Assembly (NCBI GenBank): GCA_026225945.1
Contig: JAMJFZ010000070.1
Coordinates: 310,001-374,000 of the forward strand
Length of the DNA stretch: 64,000 nt
From: Cricetomys ansorgei
Lineage: Eukaryota; Chordata; Mammalia; Rodentia; Nesomyidae
Reading direction: 5' to 3'
The notes beneath the pieces were generated by a model, which saw only the letters and a list, made by a program, of their open reading frames with translations, was not told the DNA's origin and made no database searches. A program made the position numbers and the translations under genes. Shown here one piece after another: positions 11,623-22,299 of this stretch. How positions within the stretch are numbered: position 1 is the stretch's first letter; the number at the start of each line of letters is the position of its first letter.

Positions 11623-11978
11623 ATGGCCCTTACAAGAATCCCTAACTCACTTAAAAGGAATAGGTCAATCTAATACCACCTTACAAAGCTCTGCCATGAT
11701 AGAGGATGGACTCAGAAGGAAACTCTGGTATTGTCCAGCCCTATGTAGTTCCCAACTTTCCAGTAAACTTATGGGGAAGAGATATCTTATCTCAAATGAG
11801 TCTTGTAATGTGCAGCCCAAATGAGATAGTGGGAAAACAAATGCTAAAACTGGGATATTTGCCTGGCCAAGGACTGGGAAAACGAGGTCAAGGTGTGATT
11901 GAACCTGTCCAGATTATTGAAAAACATGACAGACAGGGCTTGCTATATAAAGCCAGGAATGAGACAAATTTTTCCTAG
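11485..11978 (+). pseudogene. pro: Degenerate aspartic protease with C-terminal G-patch
   Basis: The retroviral protease cleaves Gag and Pol. One frame shows 'FCGLLDPGADAMVIG' (about 11,561-11,605), where the catalytic triplet normally reads D-T/S-G; here it is D-P-G. A frame change follows, and another frame carries 'LWGRDILSQ', the C-terminal protease motif, then the glycine-rich 'LGYLPGQGLGKRGQG' (about 11,850-11,895). This is a G-patch, an RNA-binding module found at the end of betaretroviral proteases. The stop is at 11,978. The frame breaks and the Pro at the active site make it non-functional. Confidence 0.85.
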
Positions 11979-12804
11979 CGGCCACTGGCCTTCCTGCAAC
12001 CCAGGCAAATAAAATAACTTGGAAAAATAACATACCTGTCTGGGTGGACCTGTGGCCTTTGAAAAAAATTAAGCTGCAAGCAGCTTCAGAACTACTGCAG
12101 GAACAATTAGACGCTGGCCATATAGAGCCATCCACCTCCCCGTGGAACACTCCTATTTTTGTGTTACAAAAACGCTCGGGAAAGTGGAGGCTCCTCCAAG
12201 ACTTAATAAAGATAAATGAAACAATGATGCCTATAGGAGCCCTCCAACCTGGGATCCTCACTCCTGTAGCTATTCCAAAAGAATTCCATAAAATTGTGAT
12301 TGATTTAAAGGATTGCTTTTTTTCCATTCCTCTCCATCCAGATGACCGTGAACGATTTGCATTTAGTTTGCCCGTTCCTAATCATATTGGCCCCATGCCA
12401 CGGTACCACTGGAAGGTTCTCACTCAAGGCATGGCTAATAGCCCAACCTAGTGTCAAAGATTTGTAGCACATGTTGTTGATCCTTTTAGAAAACAGTGGC
12501 CTTGCTTGTATATCATTAATTATATGGATGATATTCTCTTGTTAGGACCAAATCTCTCAGAACTACAAAAATTAACCCAAACATTGATACAAAGGCTTGC
12601 TCATTTTGATTAAAAGTGGCTCCTGAAAAGGTCCAACTTAAACCTCCACAATTATTTTTAGGTTTTGAACTCCTCCCCAAAAAGGTTCTTACACAAAAGA
12701 CCCAGGTTAGAGTAGATACTTTAAACTCCCTCAATGATTTTCAAAGGCTTCTAGGAGATATAAATTGGCTCTATCCATACCTAAAATTGACCGCAGAGAT
12801 TTGA
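11979..12804 (+). pseudogene. pol: Degenerate reverse transcriptase
   Basis: This is the RNA-dependent DNA polymerase part of pol. From about 11,980 the frame reads into '[19 protein letters not shown]' and 'GKWRLLQDL', both fingers/palm landmarks. The block '[10 protein letters not shown]' (about 12,418-12,447) is followed by a TAG at 12,449. The catalytic YMDD is intact at 12,521-12,532. A TAA near 12,610 and a frame change come before the thumb/connection text 'LLGDINWLYPYLKL' (about 12,748-12,790). At least two stops and one frameshift interrupt it. Confidence 0.93.
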
Positions 12805-13707
12805 AACCTCTACTTGATATATTAAAAGGAGATACAGATCCTGTTTCTCCTTGTTCCCTTACCCCTGAAGCGTTTCTGGACTTAGAAAAGGTTAATCAAG
12901 CAATTACTTCACAGTCCATAACCTATTAGGCACCCAATAAGCCTTTAATACTCATAATATTTCCCACTGCCTTTTCTCCAACTGCAGTCATTTGGCAGAC
13001 TGCTCCCATCCTTTGGATTCACTTGCCTGCCTCTCATGCCAGGGTCCTAACCCCCTACCCTTCCTTAGTAGCATCCCTTATCAAAGAAGGGAGGCTCCAC
13101 ATTAGAAGGATTCCTGGGATTGAGCCAACCAATATAATATTGCAATACCCCCACACACAAATAGAGTGGCTAATGAATAATTATGATGAGTGGGCGATTA
13201 GCTGCATTTTTTTTCCCCCACCAGTTAGATAATCACTATCCTGAAGACAAACTGTTACAGTTTATACAAAAACACCCCATTGTTTTTCCTAAAGTAACCA
13301 AAAGGGACCCTATTTCTAAAACCTGTACAGTTTTTACATACAGTTCTGCAAATGGGGTCGCCATAGCAGTCATTGGTAACCAGATACATAAATGGAAAAC
13401 AGGTTATGAGTCAGCACAGCTGGTAGAGCTTTATGCTATATTTTAAGTATTTTTGTTATTAAGAAATTCCTTTATTAATTTGTATACCGATTGCTCCTAT
13501 GTGGCTTTTTCCATACCCGTATTAGAAACCACCCCCTACATTAAACCAACCACAAATGCCTCCCTCTTGTTTTATAAAATTCAACAACTAATATTACAAA
13601 GAACTCTCCCTTTCTTTATAAGCCACAAAAGAAGTCATTCTGGCCTTCCCGGACCCTTAGCTGAGGGAAACAATAAGGCAGACCATGCTACCCAAATTAT
13701 AGAATAA
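12805..13707 (+). pseudogene. pol: Degenerate RT connection and RNase H
   Basis: A connection region (about 12,940-13,130) is readable in pieces, with a TAG at 12,927. RNase H, which removes RNA from RNA-DNA hybrids, follows at about 13,260-13,707. The first acidic box reads 'FTYSSANG', so the first catalytic Asp is Tyr. 'QLVELYA' keeps the Glu, 'NLYTDCSYV' keeps the second Asp, and the end reads 'GPLAEGNNKAD', keeping the last Asp. An in-frame TAA at 13,444 and other shifts interrupt it. It is inactive by inference. Confidence 0.85.
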
Positions 13708-14468
13708 GTACCCACAATAGCCTTATAGATGCTCAACGATTTCATTCCCTCCACCATGTGAATACCCATACCTTAAGGTTAAAGTTTAAACTTTACAGAG
13801 ATCAGGCACGTCAAATAGTGAAAAATTGTCAACATTGTGTCACATTCCTACCTGACCCTCACTTGGGAGTAAACCCCCGAGGATTAATGCCTAATGATAT
13901 ATGGCAGATGAATGTGACTCATATTTCTACTTTTGGGAAACTTGAATATGTACATGTGACTATAGATACCTTTAGTGGATTTATTTTTGTTTCACCTCAA
14001 GCTAGAGAAGCCTCCAAAAATGTTATTTCACACATGATCGCCTGCATGGCAGTTATGGGAATCCCCAGGCTTATAAAGACAGATAATGGACCTGGATATA
14101 CAGGCCAGGCCATCAAACAATTTAGTTCACAAATGAATGTTAAACATATTACGGGCATTCCCTATAATCCACAGGGACAGGAAATTGTTGAAAGGGCCCA
14201 CCAAACTATTAAAAACATGATTAAAAAGTTGAACCACGCTCTTTTCCCTTTGCCCAGCCAGAATAAAAATGTTCTCAATCATGCCTTATTTGTTATTAAT
14301 TTCCTTACCATGGATGCCCACGGAAAAATGAAGGCTGATAGGCTATGGCATCCACAGACAATTGACAATTATGCTCAAGTTAAATGGAAAGACCCATTAC
14401 ATGGAAATTGGCATGGGCCAGACCCTGTTCTCATTTGGTATCGTGGTCATGCGTGCGTATATGATTGA
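13708..14468 (+). pseudogene. pol: Degenerate integrase
   Basis: Integrase joins viral DNA to the host chromosome. An HHCC zinc region lies at about 13,738-13,840 (FHSLHH, then CQHC). The core is open from 13,758 to 14,468, the best-preserved frame of the provirus at 236 codons. In the DDE core the first position is Asn in 'WQMNVTH' (codon AAT at 13,911-13,913) instead of Asp. The second Asp is kept in 'IKTDNGPGY' and the Glu in 'IVERAH'. The C-terminal part ends at a TGA at 14,466-14,468. The upstream HHCC part is broken from pol by stops. Confidence 0.92.
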
Positions 14469-14555
14469 AAAGAAGGAGTGGCTAAATGGCTCCCAGAAAG
14501 GCTGATCAAACAAGTAGACAACATGCCAAGTCCAGGGAAAGGCCCCTGAGATGTG

Positions 14556-14576
14556 CCTCTCTTTTCTCTTCGCAGG
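14556..14576 (+). promoter_or_regulatory. Env splice acceptor
   Basis: A pyrimidine tract ('cctctcttttctcttcgcag') ends in a canonical AG at 14,574-14,575, and the next ATG is at 14,591. This is the expected position for the acceptor that joins to the leader donor at 8,858 to make the env message. Confidence 0.7.
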
Positions 14577-14590
14577 AAAGAAGAAGAAAA

Positions 14591-15496
14591 ATGACTCCTC
14601 TGCAGGTCCTGCTTGGAGTCCTGGCAAGCATGGTGCTTGTCTCCATCAACAAACCTGCTTCACCTCACCAAATTGGTAATTATACTTGGCAAGAGATCAA
14701 TGAGGCTGGTGATATAATATACTCTAATTCCACCATCGCTGCTACCCAGCCATGGCCAACATTAAATCCCGATCTTTGCAAATTGGCCTTGGGGCATCAC
14801 CTGACTGAGGAGTCCATGATAATCTTGCACCACAACAAGAGGCTCCAGACGATGGTGAAAGGGTGGTGTGGAGATACCAAGGCACCTCCTATGTAGCAGG
14901 TTGCAAAAACCCTGATAAAAGGGAAGCTTTACAGGGAGTTGGGATATATGTGTGCCCAGGCTTACACAGGGGCCGCTCTGTAGATTATAAATGCCTCCGC
15001 TCCCCTGATTGCTTCTGTGTCTCCTGGGGCTGGGGAAAATGGTCGCGGGTACAGGAATTTCCTCCCTTATAATAGGAGACCAAAATTATCAGAGACTGAG
15101 TACTGTCATTGATCAGGATATTGCTGAGCTCCAAAAAAGCATCTCTGCTCTTTCTGAATCTCTCTTCTCTCTAGCTGAGGTTGTCTTGCAAAATCGCAGG
15201 GACTAGACCTCCTTCTCCTACAACAAGGAGGCCTCTGTGCAGCACTTAAGGAGGAATGTTGTTTTTACACAGATCGCTCAGGCATAGTCAAGGATAGCAT
15301 GAACAGGGTTAGAAAGAGCCTAGAAGACAGAAAAAGAACTAGAGAGAAAGGTGAAGCCTGGTATAAGAATTGGTTTTCTGCATCTCCTTAACTAACAACC
15401 CTGCTTCCTGCTTTTCTGGGACCATTTATAGGATTTATATTGCAAATTTCCTTTGGGCCTTGGGCATTTCGTAAGCTCACTGAGTTTATCAGATAG
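14591..15496 (+). pseudogene. env: Degenerate gammaretrovirus-type env with deleted surface subunit
   Basis: Env is the envelope glycoprotein. ATG 14,591, right after the splice acceptor, starts a hydrophobic signal peptide (MTPLQVLLGVLASMVLVS). About 100 codons of surface-subunit N terminus follow, with N-glycosylation sequons such as NYT and NST. A frame change at about 14,870-14,896 leads to a 'YVCPG...SPDCFCVSWG' block. The text then passes almost directly into the transmembrane subunit (about 15,050), so most of the surface subunit is missing. The transmembrane subunit has a heptad-repeat region, a one-base frame break at about 15,200, a C-x6-CC motif (15,236-15,262) and a membrane anchor (about 15,391-15,460). 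The C-x6-CC motif is typical of gammaretroviral and type D envelopes. It cannot make a functional envelope. Confidence 0.85.
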
Positions 15497-15836
15497 TCTC
15501 AGACATTACTATGCCTGTTCAGGTCCACTACCATTGAATGGACCCTGGAGAAAGAGGGTCTGACAATCAGAACCCACGCTCACCTAAGGTAGGCCTTGAT
15601 TTCACTAAACTTCGGCCAAAGATAGACTTGAGCAAATTATGGGGTCATCCATAGGAATGGGTACCAATGGAATAGGGTACCACTGGTGTGGAAATGACTG
15701 GCACTGTCCTTTATTCAGGAAGGTCCACCTATATTGCAGTGGTCCCTTCAGTGACGAAGGACAGGCCTTCCAGCCTGGATGCCAGGTACCTAGTCTGAGA
15801 CAGATGCCTCATTTTGTTATAAAGGTAAGGGGGAGA
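15497..15836 (+). other. Provirus 3' non-coding region and polypurine tract
   Basis: Between the env remnant and the 3' LTR I see no conserved frame. It ends in a polypurine tract at 15,821-15,836 ('aaaggtaagggggaga') directly before the LTR TG. This is the plus-strand primer site and fixes the LTR start. Confidence 0.8.
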
Positions 15837-16224
15837 TGTAGGAGACCACCCCCCTAATAATTCAGGCAGGCTGACAAGTAGGAGCTCGGTTCCCGCAAGT
15901 TGACCCACTGGAATTTCCTTGTTCCTTCTGCTTCCTCAGTGCTTAAGAAATTAACAACCTTTCATAGGATTATGAATTAGACAATTAAAGGACATTCTGA
16001 TAAGAACCACACAATGTATCAAGATCATTTCACTCTGTGCCCTCAGGTTCACCCCACTGCAACTGCTTCTTTCTCTCTGCCCTTTAAAAACCCCTGTAAA
16101 ACGTTCAATAAACAAAGCCTAGACAATTTGCTTGGCCTCTGTCTTTCTCTCCCCATCCCATCTCTTTCAGTTTTGGATGGTCCTCCACAAGACTCACTAA
16201 TTCCTGGCCCCACAGGTCGGGGCA
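15837..16224 (+). repeat. 3' LTR
   Basis: It begins TGTAGGA right after the polypurine tract and ends GGGGCA. It lacks the 35-bp duplication of the 5' LTR. A TATA-like TTTAAAAA is at 16,083-16,090 and AATAAA at 16,107-16,112. The host text 'aaaaaacagggtcc' to its right aligns with 'gagaaagtagggtcc' at 19,705-19,720, confirming where the LTR ends. Confidence 0.9.
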
Positions 16225-19200
16225 AAAAACAGGGTCCATCTGATTCTTTTCCCACAAGACTGAGTCGTGCCGCAGTGCAGGCCAAGCACCACAGAATTTG
16301 GCTTGTTCTAATCTGGAAGCACAGCCATCTTGGTCTTAAATGTTAGTCAGGATTGTGAGGATCACCTTGCAAGTGAATGTATATCTGTGGTTGAATCAGC
16401 ATTGAGCAAAGGAAACTTATTCCACATTTCTGTGTGCACAAGGCCACCCACAATCTCCCTAGTTATTGGATGATGCTCACCAGTATCTCACAGAGCTCAC
16501 TTCCAGGAACCACACATGCTACAAAAAAACTTTTCATGTCTGTGCGCAAATTGTCAGGACAACACAGCCATTATTGTTATATGTGTTTTATCCATTTTAC
16601 TTCCTCCCTAAAGTCCTCATTCCCTCCTTGCTCATATTTGTCTACCTCCTATTCTCTCTGACTTTATTTTTCTTCTGTTGTTTAAATTTTTTCATCAGAA
16701 AATTGGATTCTTTTTGAGTTTGGTTACAGGTGGTGTTCAGGATCACTGACCTGAGAGAAAGCATTTCTGCTCCAGAACCACAACCCTAGGACCCTAAAAG
16801 TTTTCTGAGTAGCACCATCATAGACATCTGCAACCTCTTTTTTGGGTACACAGGGCAAGTTGCCCAAGACATTCTTTTGGCTCATTACACCCTTTATGAC
16901 TGCATAGTAGCAGGTTATTCTGAGCAGTGCCAAAAGTGGCCAGGCGCTGCCTAGGTACAGGCACTGTACCTAGTTGTCAGGGTTAGACTCCCCATGCCTT
17001 CCTTAAAATGCCTCCTGCTGTGATTCTCAACACCTATGCATGAAGCATACTTGTTTATTCTATTGATTTGTTCACCTTACATATTACAAAGGGAGAACAC
17101 CCAATTGGAAAGGTCAAAATGTACCTTTATTTTGCTCTTGCCTGTCCAGTGATATCTTGTGGAAGAGTAATTAATTTGAAGAGGCTCAAAAATTAATAAT
17201 TGGCAGAATCTGGGGTCCAAGAAGACTGTCTGTGTCTGTGTGTGTGTTCATTCTTCCTGAGTTCACTATTGAGGAATGTCTGCCCCAGAGATCCATGATA
17301 GTGCCAGAAAGGTTGCTGTGGGCAGCAGTCATAATGGTCATGTCAGAATGTTGTCTGGGAATGTCAGGTTGTTTTGTGTAGGAGAGGACCTTTAGGGGTC
17401 CACCCATCAGCACAAGCTCAAGTGGTCATAATATCTGGAAGTGCCCATGTAGTGCTGTGACCAGTTATGGCTCAGATGATGAGACTAATTCCATGGCAAC
17501 AGTGTGAAAGTGGCAAGAACAGTCCTGAGGAGTGGCTTCCATGGCACTTCTGAGATCTCAGAGAAGTTGCAGCCTGAAGGAGCTCCCTTTGCAGCATCAG
17601 AGAGGTTGACTCCAGGAGGAGATAGAAAGAAATGCTGGGAATATCTTCATGAGGCAGGAAAAATCATCTTTTTCTATGGACCAACATTGAGAGTCTCATC
17701 GCCATGGAGTTGGGTCTCTAGGGATTCTCAGATGATGGTAGGAAGGATACTTCTGGGGTAGTGAAAATCATTTCTCACGTGAACCTGGTATATCAAGTGA
17801 TTTCGAGACAGGACTTCCTTCCGTGGATGAACAAGACTATGACTGCACATATGAGAGAGGAATATAAATGAAGAGAGCAATGGAAAGAAAGAGAGGAGAT
17901 TGAGACAGAGAGGGGAGAGAGAGAGAGAGACAGAGAGAGAGAGAGAAACAGAGAGAGAGAGAGGGAGAGAGAGAGAAAGGAAGAAAGGGAGGGAGGGAGA
18001 ATATGAATATGGGATGGTGGTCAAAACCATTCTCACATGACAGCCACTTATTCCTGTTCCTTGGTTGTAGGCCACAGGAGAGAAAGGATGAAGGTGCCTT
18101 GAGAGGTTCTTATGATGCAGGGCTGCAGATTGCTTCATGCTTTCTGGTGGGACCAGTCCAGAATGTATGTTCTCTCTAGTATGTTTTAGCCCAGTTGTTA
18201 AGCTTGAATATTATCAGAGAGCTTTGAGTTTGATGTGTTCCTTGCATTGGCAATAGGTTGGTGGATGTCCACAGAAGAAACAGAATAATATAAATCTGAG
18301 ATTGACTTGAGGATTTAGAGAAAGAAAAGAAAAGCAATTATCCTGAGGGGTTCTTGTTGTTAGGGTGTGATGTGGGGTGTTGTTTAGCTCGGGTGAGGAG
18401 GTAGGTTGGGACTGACTTAGAGATAGATCATCATAGCTACCTGGCAATGCCTTAGTTGAAGAAAAAACCCAAGGCCTGGTAGGCAAGGCAGCAAATGGGA
18501 TGTAGTGTTTCTCCTTTAGACACATTCTAGTCACCGTAACGGGGTCCTGGACAATCTGTGTCTTCAGGAAAAATGAGGCAACATCTCCCTGATCCCATAT
18601 GGCTGGATACCTAAAGGAACCAGCCTGGATTAATTGTCAAGAAGATTTGAGGTTTTTGGTAGCCTTTCTTATCACCCATCAGACTCAGTGCTTAGACATG
18701 TGCAACTGGATTCTCACAGGTATACACAAATGCCTCTGGATTTGTCCTTTGTCCATTACTGATGCTTCTGCTATGTGGAAAGGCAATTCTGAGCCTAGGT
18801 CCTGATTAACACAAGTAATTGTCTTTGTTGTGCCTTCTACCTCTCTTTCTATGTATGTGGAGTTTTGTGATACACACTACCTTACTGATGTACTACCCCA
18901 GGGCCTGTGAAGAGGCCCTTCTTGGCAGTTTGCCTTGATCTGGAAGATTGGTTGTTGCAGGGTCACAAAGTGTCAACACACCCAAATCTGGAGTGGCAGC
19001 TTTAGTGATCAGTCAGGTAGGTGGAGGCAAGGAGAATACAAAAGTTTCTCTGGGCAGACACAAGTTGGGATGACCTGGTTAGGATACAAGAGGACTATGT
19101 CCAGCCATTATCTCCCATGGCCATGTTTTTGTGTCTGAGGCTACTCTCTTGTGTTGCAGATTGGCATGGATATTCTAGAAAATTCCTTGGAGTTGTCTAG

Positions 19201-19440
19201 GTAGCACCTTCTGGACCTCCTCAGCACCCACAACTAAATACAATAGCTCAGGGCATTGCAGTTATGGAGACCCTGTGTCCTTGGTTCTGTGACTGACCCA
19301 CAATTCTGGAATCTTCCACCCATCCTCTTTCCCCACTGCACCCCCATCTGGAACCCCCTCACCTCCCTGCATGCCCATACAACCTGCTAGAATCCCTGTA
19401 TTGGACTGCATCTAGAGAGAAATCTCTGAGCCTGGTCTAG
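16225..19440. repeat. Unit S, copy B
   Basis: No gene is seen. This 3.2 kb segment is a diverged paralogue of the next one (19.69-22.3 kb). Examples are 'gtgcaggcc...accacagaatttggcttg' (16,276) versus 19,760; 'aggaaacttattccacat' (16,408) versus 19,905; 'gcagcatcagagaggttgac' (17,592) versus 20,458; 'acatatgagagagg' (17,848) versus 20,716; 'tcacccatcagactca' (18,672) versus 21,656; and 'tggcagctttagtgatcag' (18,994) versus 37,259. Copy B lacks the L1 that follows copies A, C and D. Open frames are not shared between B and C. Confidence 0.75.
17883..18000. repeat. Imperfect (GA)n purine tract
   Basis: This is about 118 bp of nearly pure purine on the plus strand (GAGAGA with AAAG and GGGA variants). 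It sits at the same place in unit S as the GATA/GAAA-rich stretch of copy C (20,745-20,865). Confidence 0.9.
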
Positions 19441-19689
19441 TCTATAAGGGTAGCTGTCTCTTCAAATCTAGAGGTAGATGTTTGTTGTTTTATTTTTACA
19501 CATAAAAGGACAGAGGGAGTGGTCTCAGAGCATGAATTGTTTAGCATTTGTTCCACTTCTGTCATTAAATGGAATGGTTTTGCTGAATCTGCCAGCAGGT
19601 ATCTGTGAATTTCTGGACATTGCCAGCACCCTAAGCAGCACCTCTGGTTCCAGTTGAACAGGACTGGCTTGGGGCTCCTGCAGCCTTGT
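19441..19689. other. Spacer between S copies B and C
   Basis: Short sequence between the two S copies with no recognised feature. The L1 found after other S copies is missing here. Confidence 0.4.
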
Positions 19690-22299
19690 TGGCCCAAGTG
19701 TTGTTTGAGAGAAAGTAGGGTCCAGGTGATCCTTGGCCCTCGAGGCTGAATCCTGCCCTAGTGCAGGCCTGGTGCCATAGAGTGTGTCTTGCTTCAAGCA
19801 GGATGAGCAAACTCAAAGGTCTTGAGGTAACCTTGTCTGTAGAGATTGTTAGAATCTCCTTGCAAGGGACTCTGCTACTGAAGCTTCATTTGGGTTTAGG
19901 CAAGGAAACTTATCCCATATGCCAGGATTCATAATGTCACTGAAAGGCTTCTAAATTTCAGGTGATCATCAACACTAGCACCCAGAACTAACTTCTCAGA
20001 CCCAAGCACACTGCCAGCATGTCTTCTAAGTTGTGATGAGAATGACAGAGCAACATGCCCATTGTTGTCCTCTGAGTTTTATCCAATTCATTCCCTCTGT
20101 TCCATGCTCATTTCCCGTCTCACCTCTCTTTCTGCCACCTGTTTCTCTCTTTTTTCTCGTTTTTCTTTTCTGTTCTCTTTTGAGCTTGTCTGCAAATATA
20201 GTTCAGGGACCCAGAACTATCACTGATCAGTTAGGAGTTGTCTGGAAAGGATAGGTTTTTTATACTGGAGACCCTTTGCGGACCCAAACTTAAACACAAG
20301 CTCATTTAGGCATAATGTGTTGACTCATCCTTTGATTGCTGTGACTTTATGTGGCTCAGTCATTTAGACCTAATGTGACAGGACCACTCCTTGTAAGTGG
20401 CTGGATTGGCAACACTGAGAACTCAAATCAGGTCGACCCTGAGAGACCTACCTTTTCTGTATCAGAGAGGCTGCCTCAAGGACAATTGGGAGAAAGGAAG
20501 AGGTGGATATCAAAGTCAGGAATGTCTCCAGAATGCTGGTATGTGGTGTGTTTTAGGGGCTATCATCCCTATAGTGCTGGGCCTCTGGAGACTCTTAGCA
20601 CATGAAAAAAAATGATTCGTGCGGGATAGTGCAAAACATTTCCCAAATGAACATGGTATTATCATACAGTATACAGACAGATCTATCTGCCTTGGATGCT
20701 CTTGCTATGAATGTATATATGAAAGAGGGAAATAGAGGTAGAGGCCAAAGGAAGAAAGAATGGAAACAGAAAGTAATAGCTCATAGACAAAATGATAGAT
20801 AGATAGACGATAGATAAAGATACAGAGATAGAGAAATTGAGAAATAAAATGAGAGGAAAATCAGTTTGAAATTCTAGGTATATTTGCCTGGAGCTTGGTG
20901 ATCAAACCCATTCTCTCACATGGCAGATCTTTGGCCTCTCACTCCAATTACTTGGTTCTAGTCCAATGGGGAGAACAGATGAAGGAACAATGACTGTTTC
21001 CTCTAAGGATGCCTTACTTTGGCATGAAGTTATTGATTAGGGCAAAGAGTAGACATGCTGCGGACATCCTGTTGGGATCAGTCATGCATGTGTCTTCTGC
21101 CTTGTGTCTAGGTGCTCATATGTCTACTTTAATCACTTCAGAGAGCTCTGACTTACCTGTGTTCCTCGCCCTGGACACATGAAGAAGTATGTGTTTACAG
21201 AGGACTCAAAATTATCCATATTTGAGAGCACCTTGTGCACTTTAGAGAAAGGAAAAGGAGCCATGTATCCTGAGTGCCCACTAGTTTGGGTTGGTTGGAG
21301 GTGGTTTATTGAACTACTGAGAGGAGAGGGGTTATGACACACTTGGGAATATTTCAAAATAGTTGAATAGCAATGACAAGGAGACAGTTATGGTTAGGGA
21401 TAAGCCCACTAAGTGATAGGCCAGGGGCTAAAAGGGATGAAATATCTCTTCTTTAGAAACATCTTTTCCTCACAACAGGATCCTGCACTGCCTGCCTCTT
21501 TAGATGAAGTTGTAGGTGGATGCTCTGGGCTTATGGTGGCTCCTGCGATGGATGAAGTTGGCAGCATCCTTATGTACCTAGATGGAGGGTTTCCTGATGT
21601 CACCAGCCTTGATCCATGAGCACGAAGATGAAAGTTTTGGGGTAGGCTTTCTCATGACCCATCTGACTCATTGATCATACCTGAGTAACTGGATTATCAC
21701 ATGTAAACATTGGGGCCATTTTGATTTGTCATGTGTTGATCAAGGGAGTCTTTTTTTGCAATATTGGAAGGCAGTTCTAAGCTTAGGACCCCAATGATGT
21801 GGGAGCGGGTTCCTGAGGCTTCTGCCCAATTTCCCATGTGTACACAGCTATGTAACATACTACCTTTCTGCTTTATGTGCCCAGTTTTTAGCCTAGAAGG
21901 GCCTTCTTCTCAGAGAGCAACAGGATTTCTGTTCAGGCCCAAGTCAGACTGTCCTTGCTTGTCCAAAAAGGGGGGATATTCCAGTCCCTGTCCCATAAGT
22001 CTATTTTGTGTCTGAATTCTCTCTTCCGTGCAACAGATTGTCATGGGTTTTGGTGCATTTCCTTAGACCTTCTGAGCATTTTCTAACCCTCCTTATCACC
22101 CAGGATGGAGGAAAGTGTCTCAGTGCAGTGCCATTGTGGACCCCATGATCTGTGCCCCACAGGCCTGTGCCTACCAAGCATCCCTAAACCTGTCCCTGCC
22201 AAAACCTCCAACTTGTCTCCCCTCAACCACCTACAGGCCCCATGAACACAAAATTTCTTGTAACCCCTGTAGCTGATTGCCCCTAGAGAGCAATCGCAG
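19690..22299. repeat. Unit S, copy C
   Basis: This is the second tandem S copy, aligned to copy B as listed there and to copy D (37,150-37,650) at its end: 'ggatttctgttcaggcccaag' (21,927) versus 'ggatttctgggcaggtccaag' (37,310), and 'cttgcttgtcc'/'cttgcttggcc'. No open frame is conserved. The S-L1 boundary is near 22,280-22,300, where text with L1 3'-side character ('agatgcctaaagatgttgaac') begins. Confidence 0.75.
20794..20845. repeat. Short GATA-rich microsatellite
   Basis: 'atagatagatagacgatagata' in outline, followed by GATA-like words. It occupies the position of the (GA)n tract of copy B. Confidence 0.75.

Larger units (their letters stand above)
8264..16224 (+). mobile_element. Endogenous betaretrovirus-type provirus (ERVK), defective
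   Basis: This is a complete-length provirus skeleton of about 8 kb: 5' LTR, tRNA-Lys primer site, gag, dUTPase-protease with G-patch, pol, env remnant, polypurine tract, 3' LTR. The primer site, two zinc knuckles, in-line dUTPase and protease G-patch are class II (betaretrovirus-like) traits. The env remnant instead has gammaretrovirus-type features, a combination known from type D betaretroviruses. Every gene is broken by stops or frameshifts, and several catalytic residues are changed. No matching target-site duplication is visible next to the LTRs. It cannot encode a working virus. Confidence 0.93.

Noticed and set aside
14591..15496. Env remnant as a co-opted envelope gene
   Set aside because: Frame breaks and loss of most of the surface subunit leave no long open frame.
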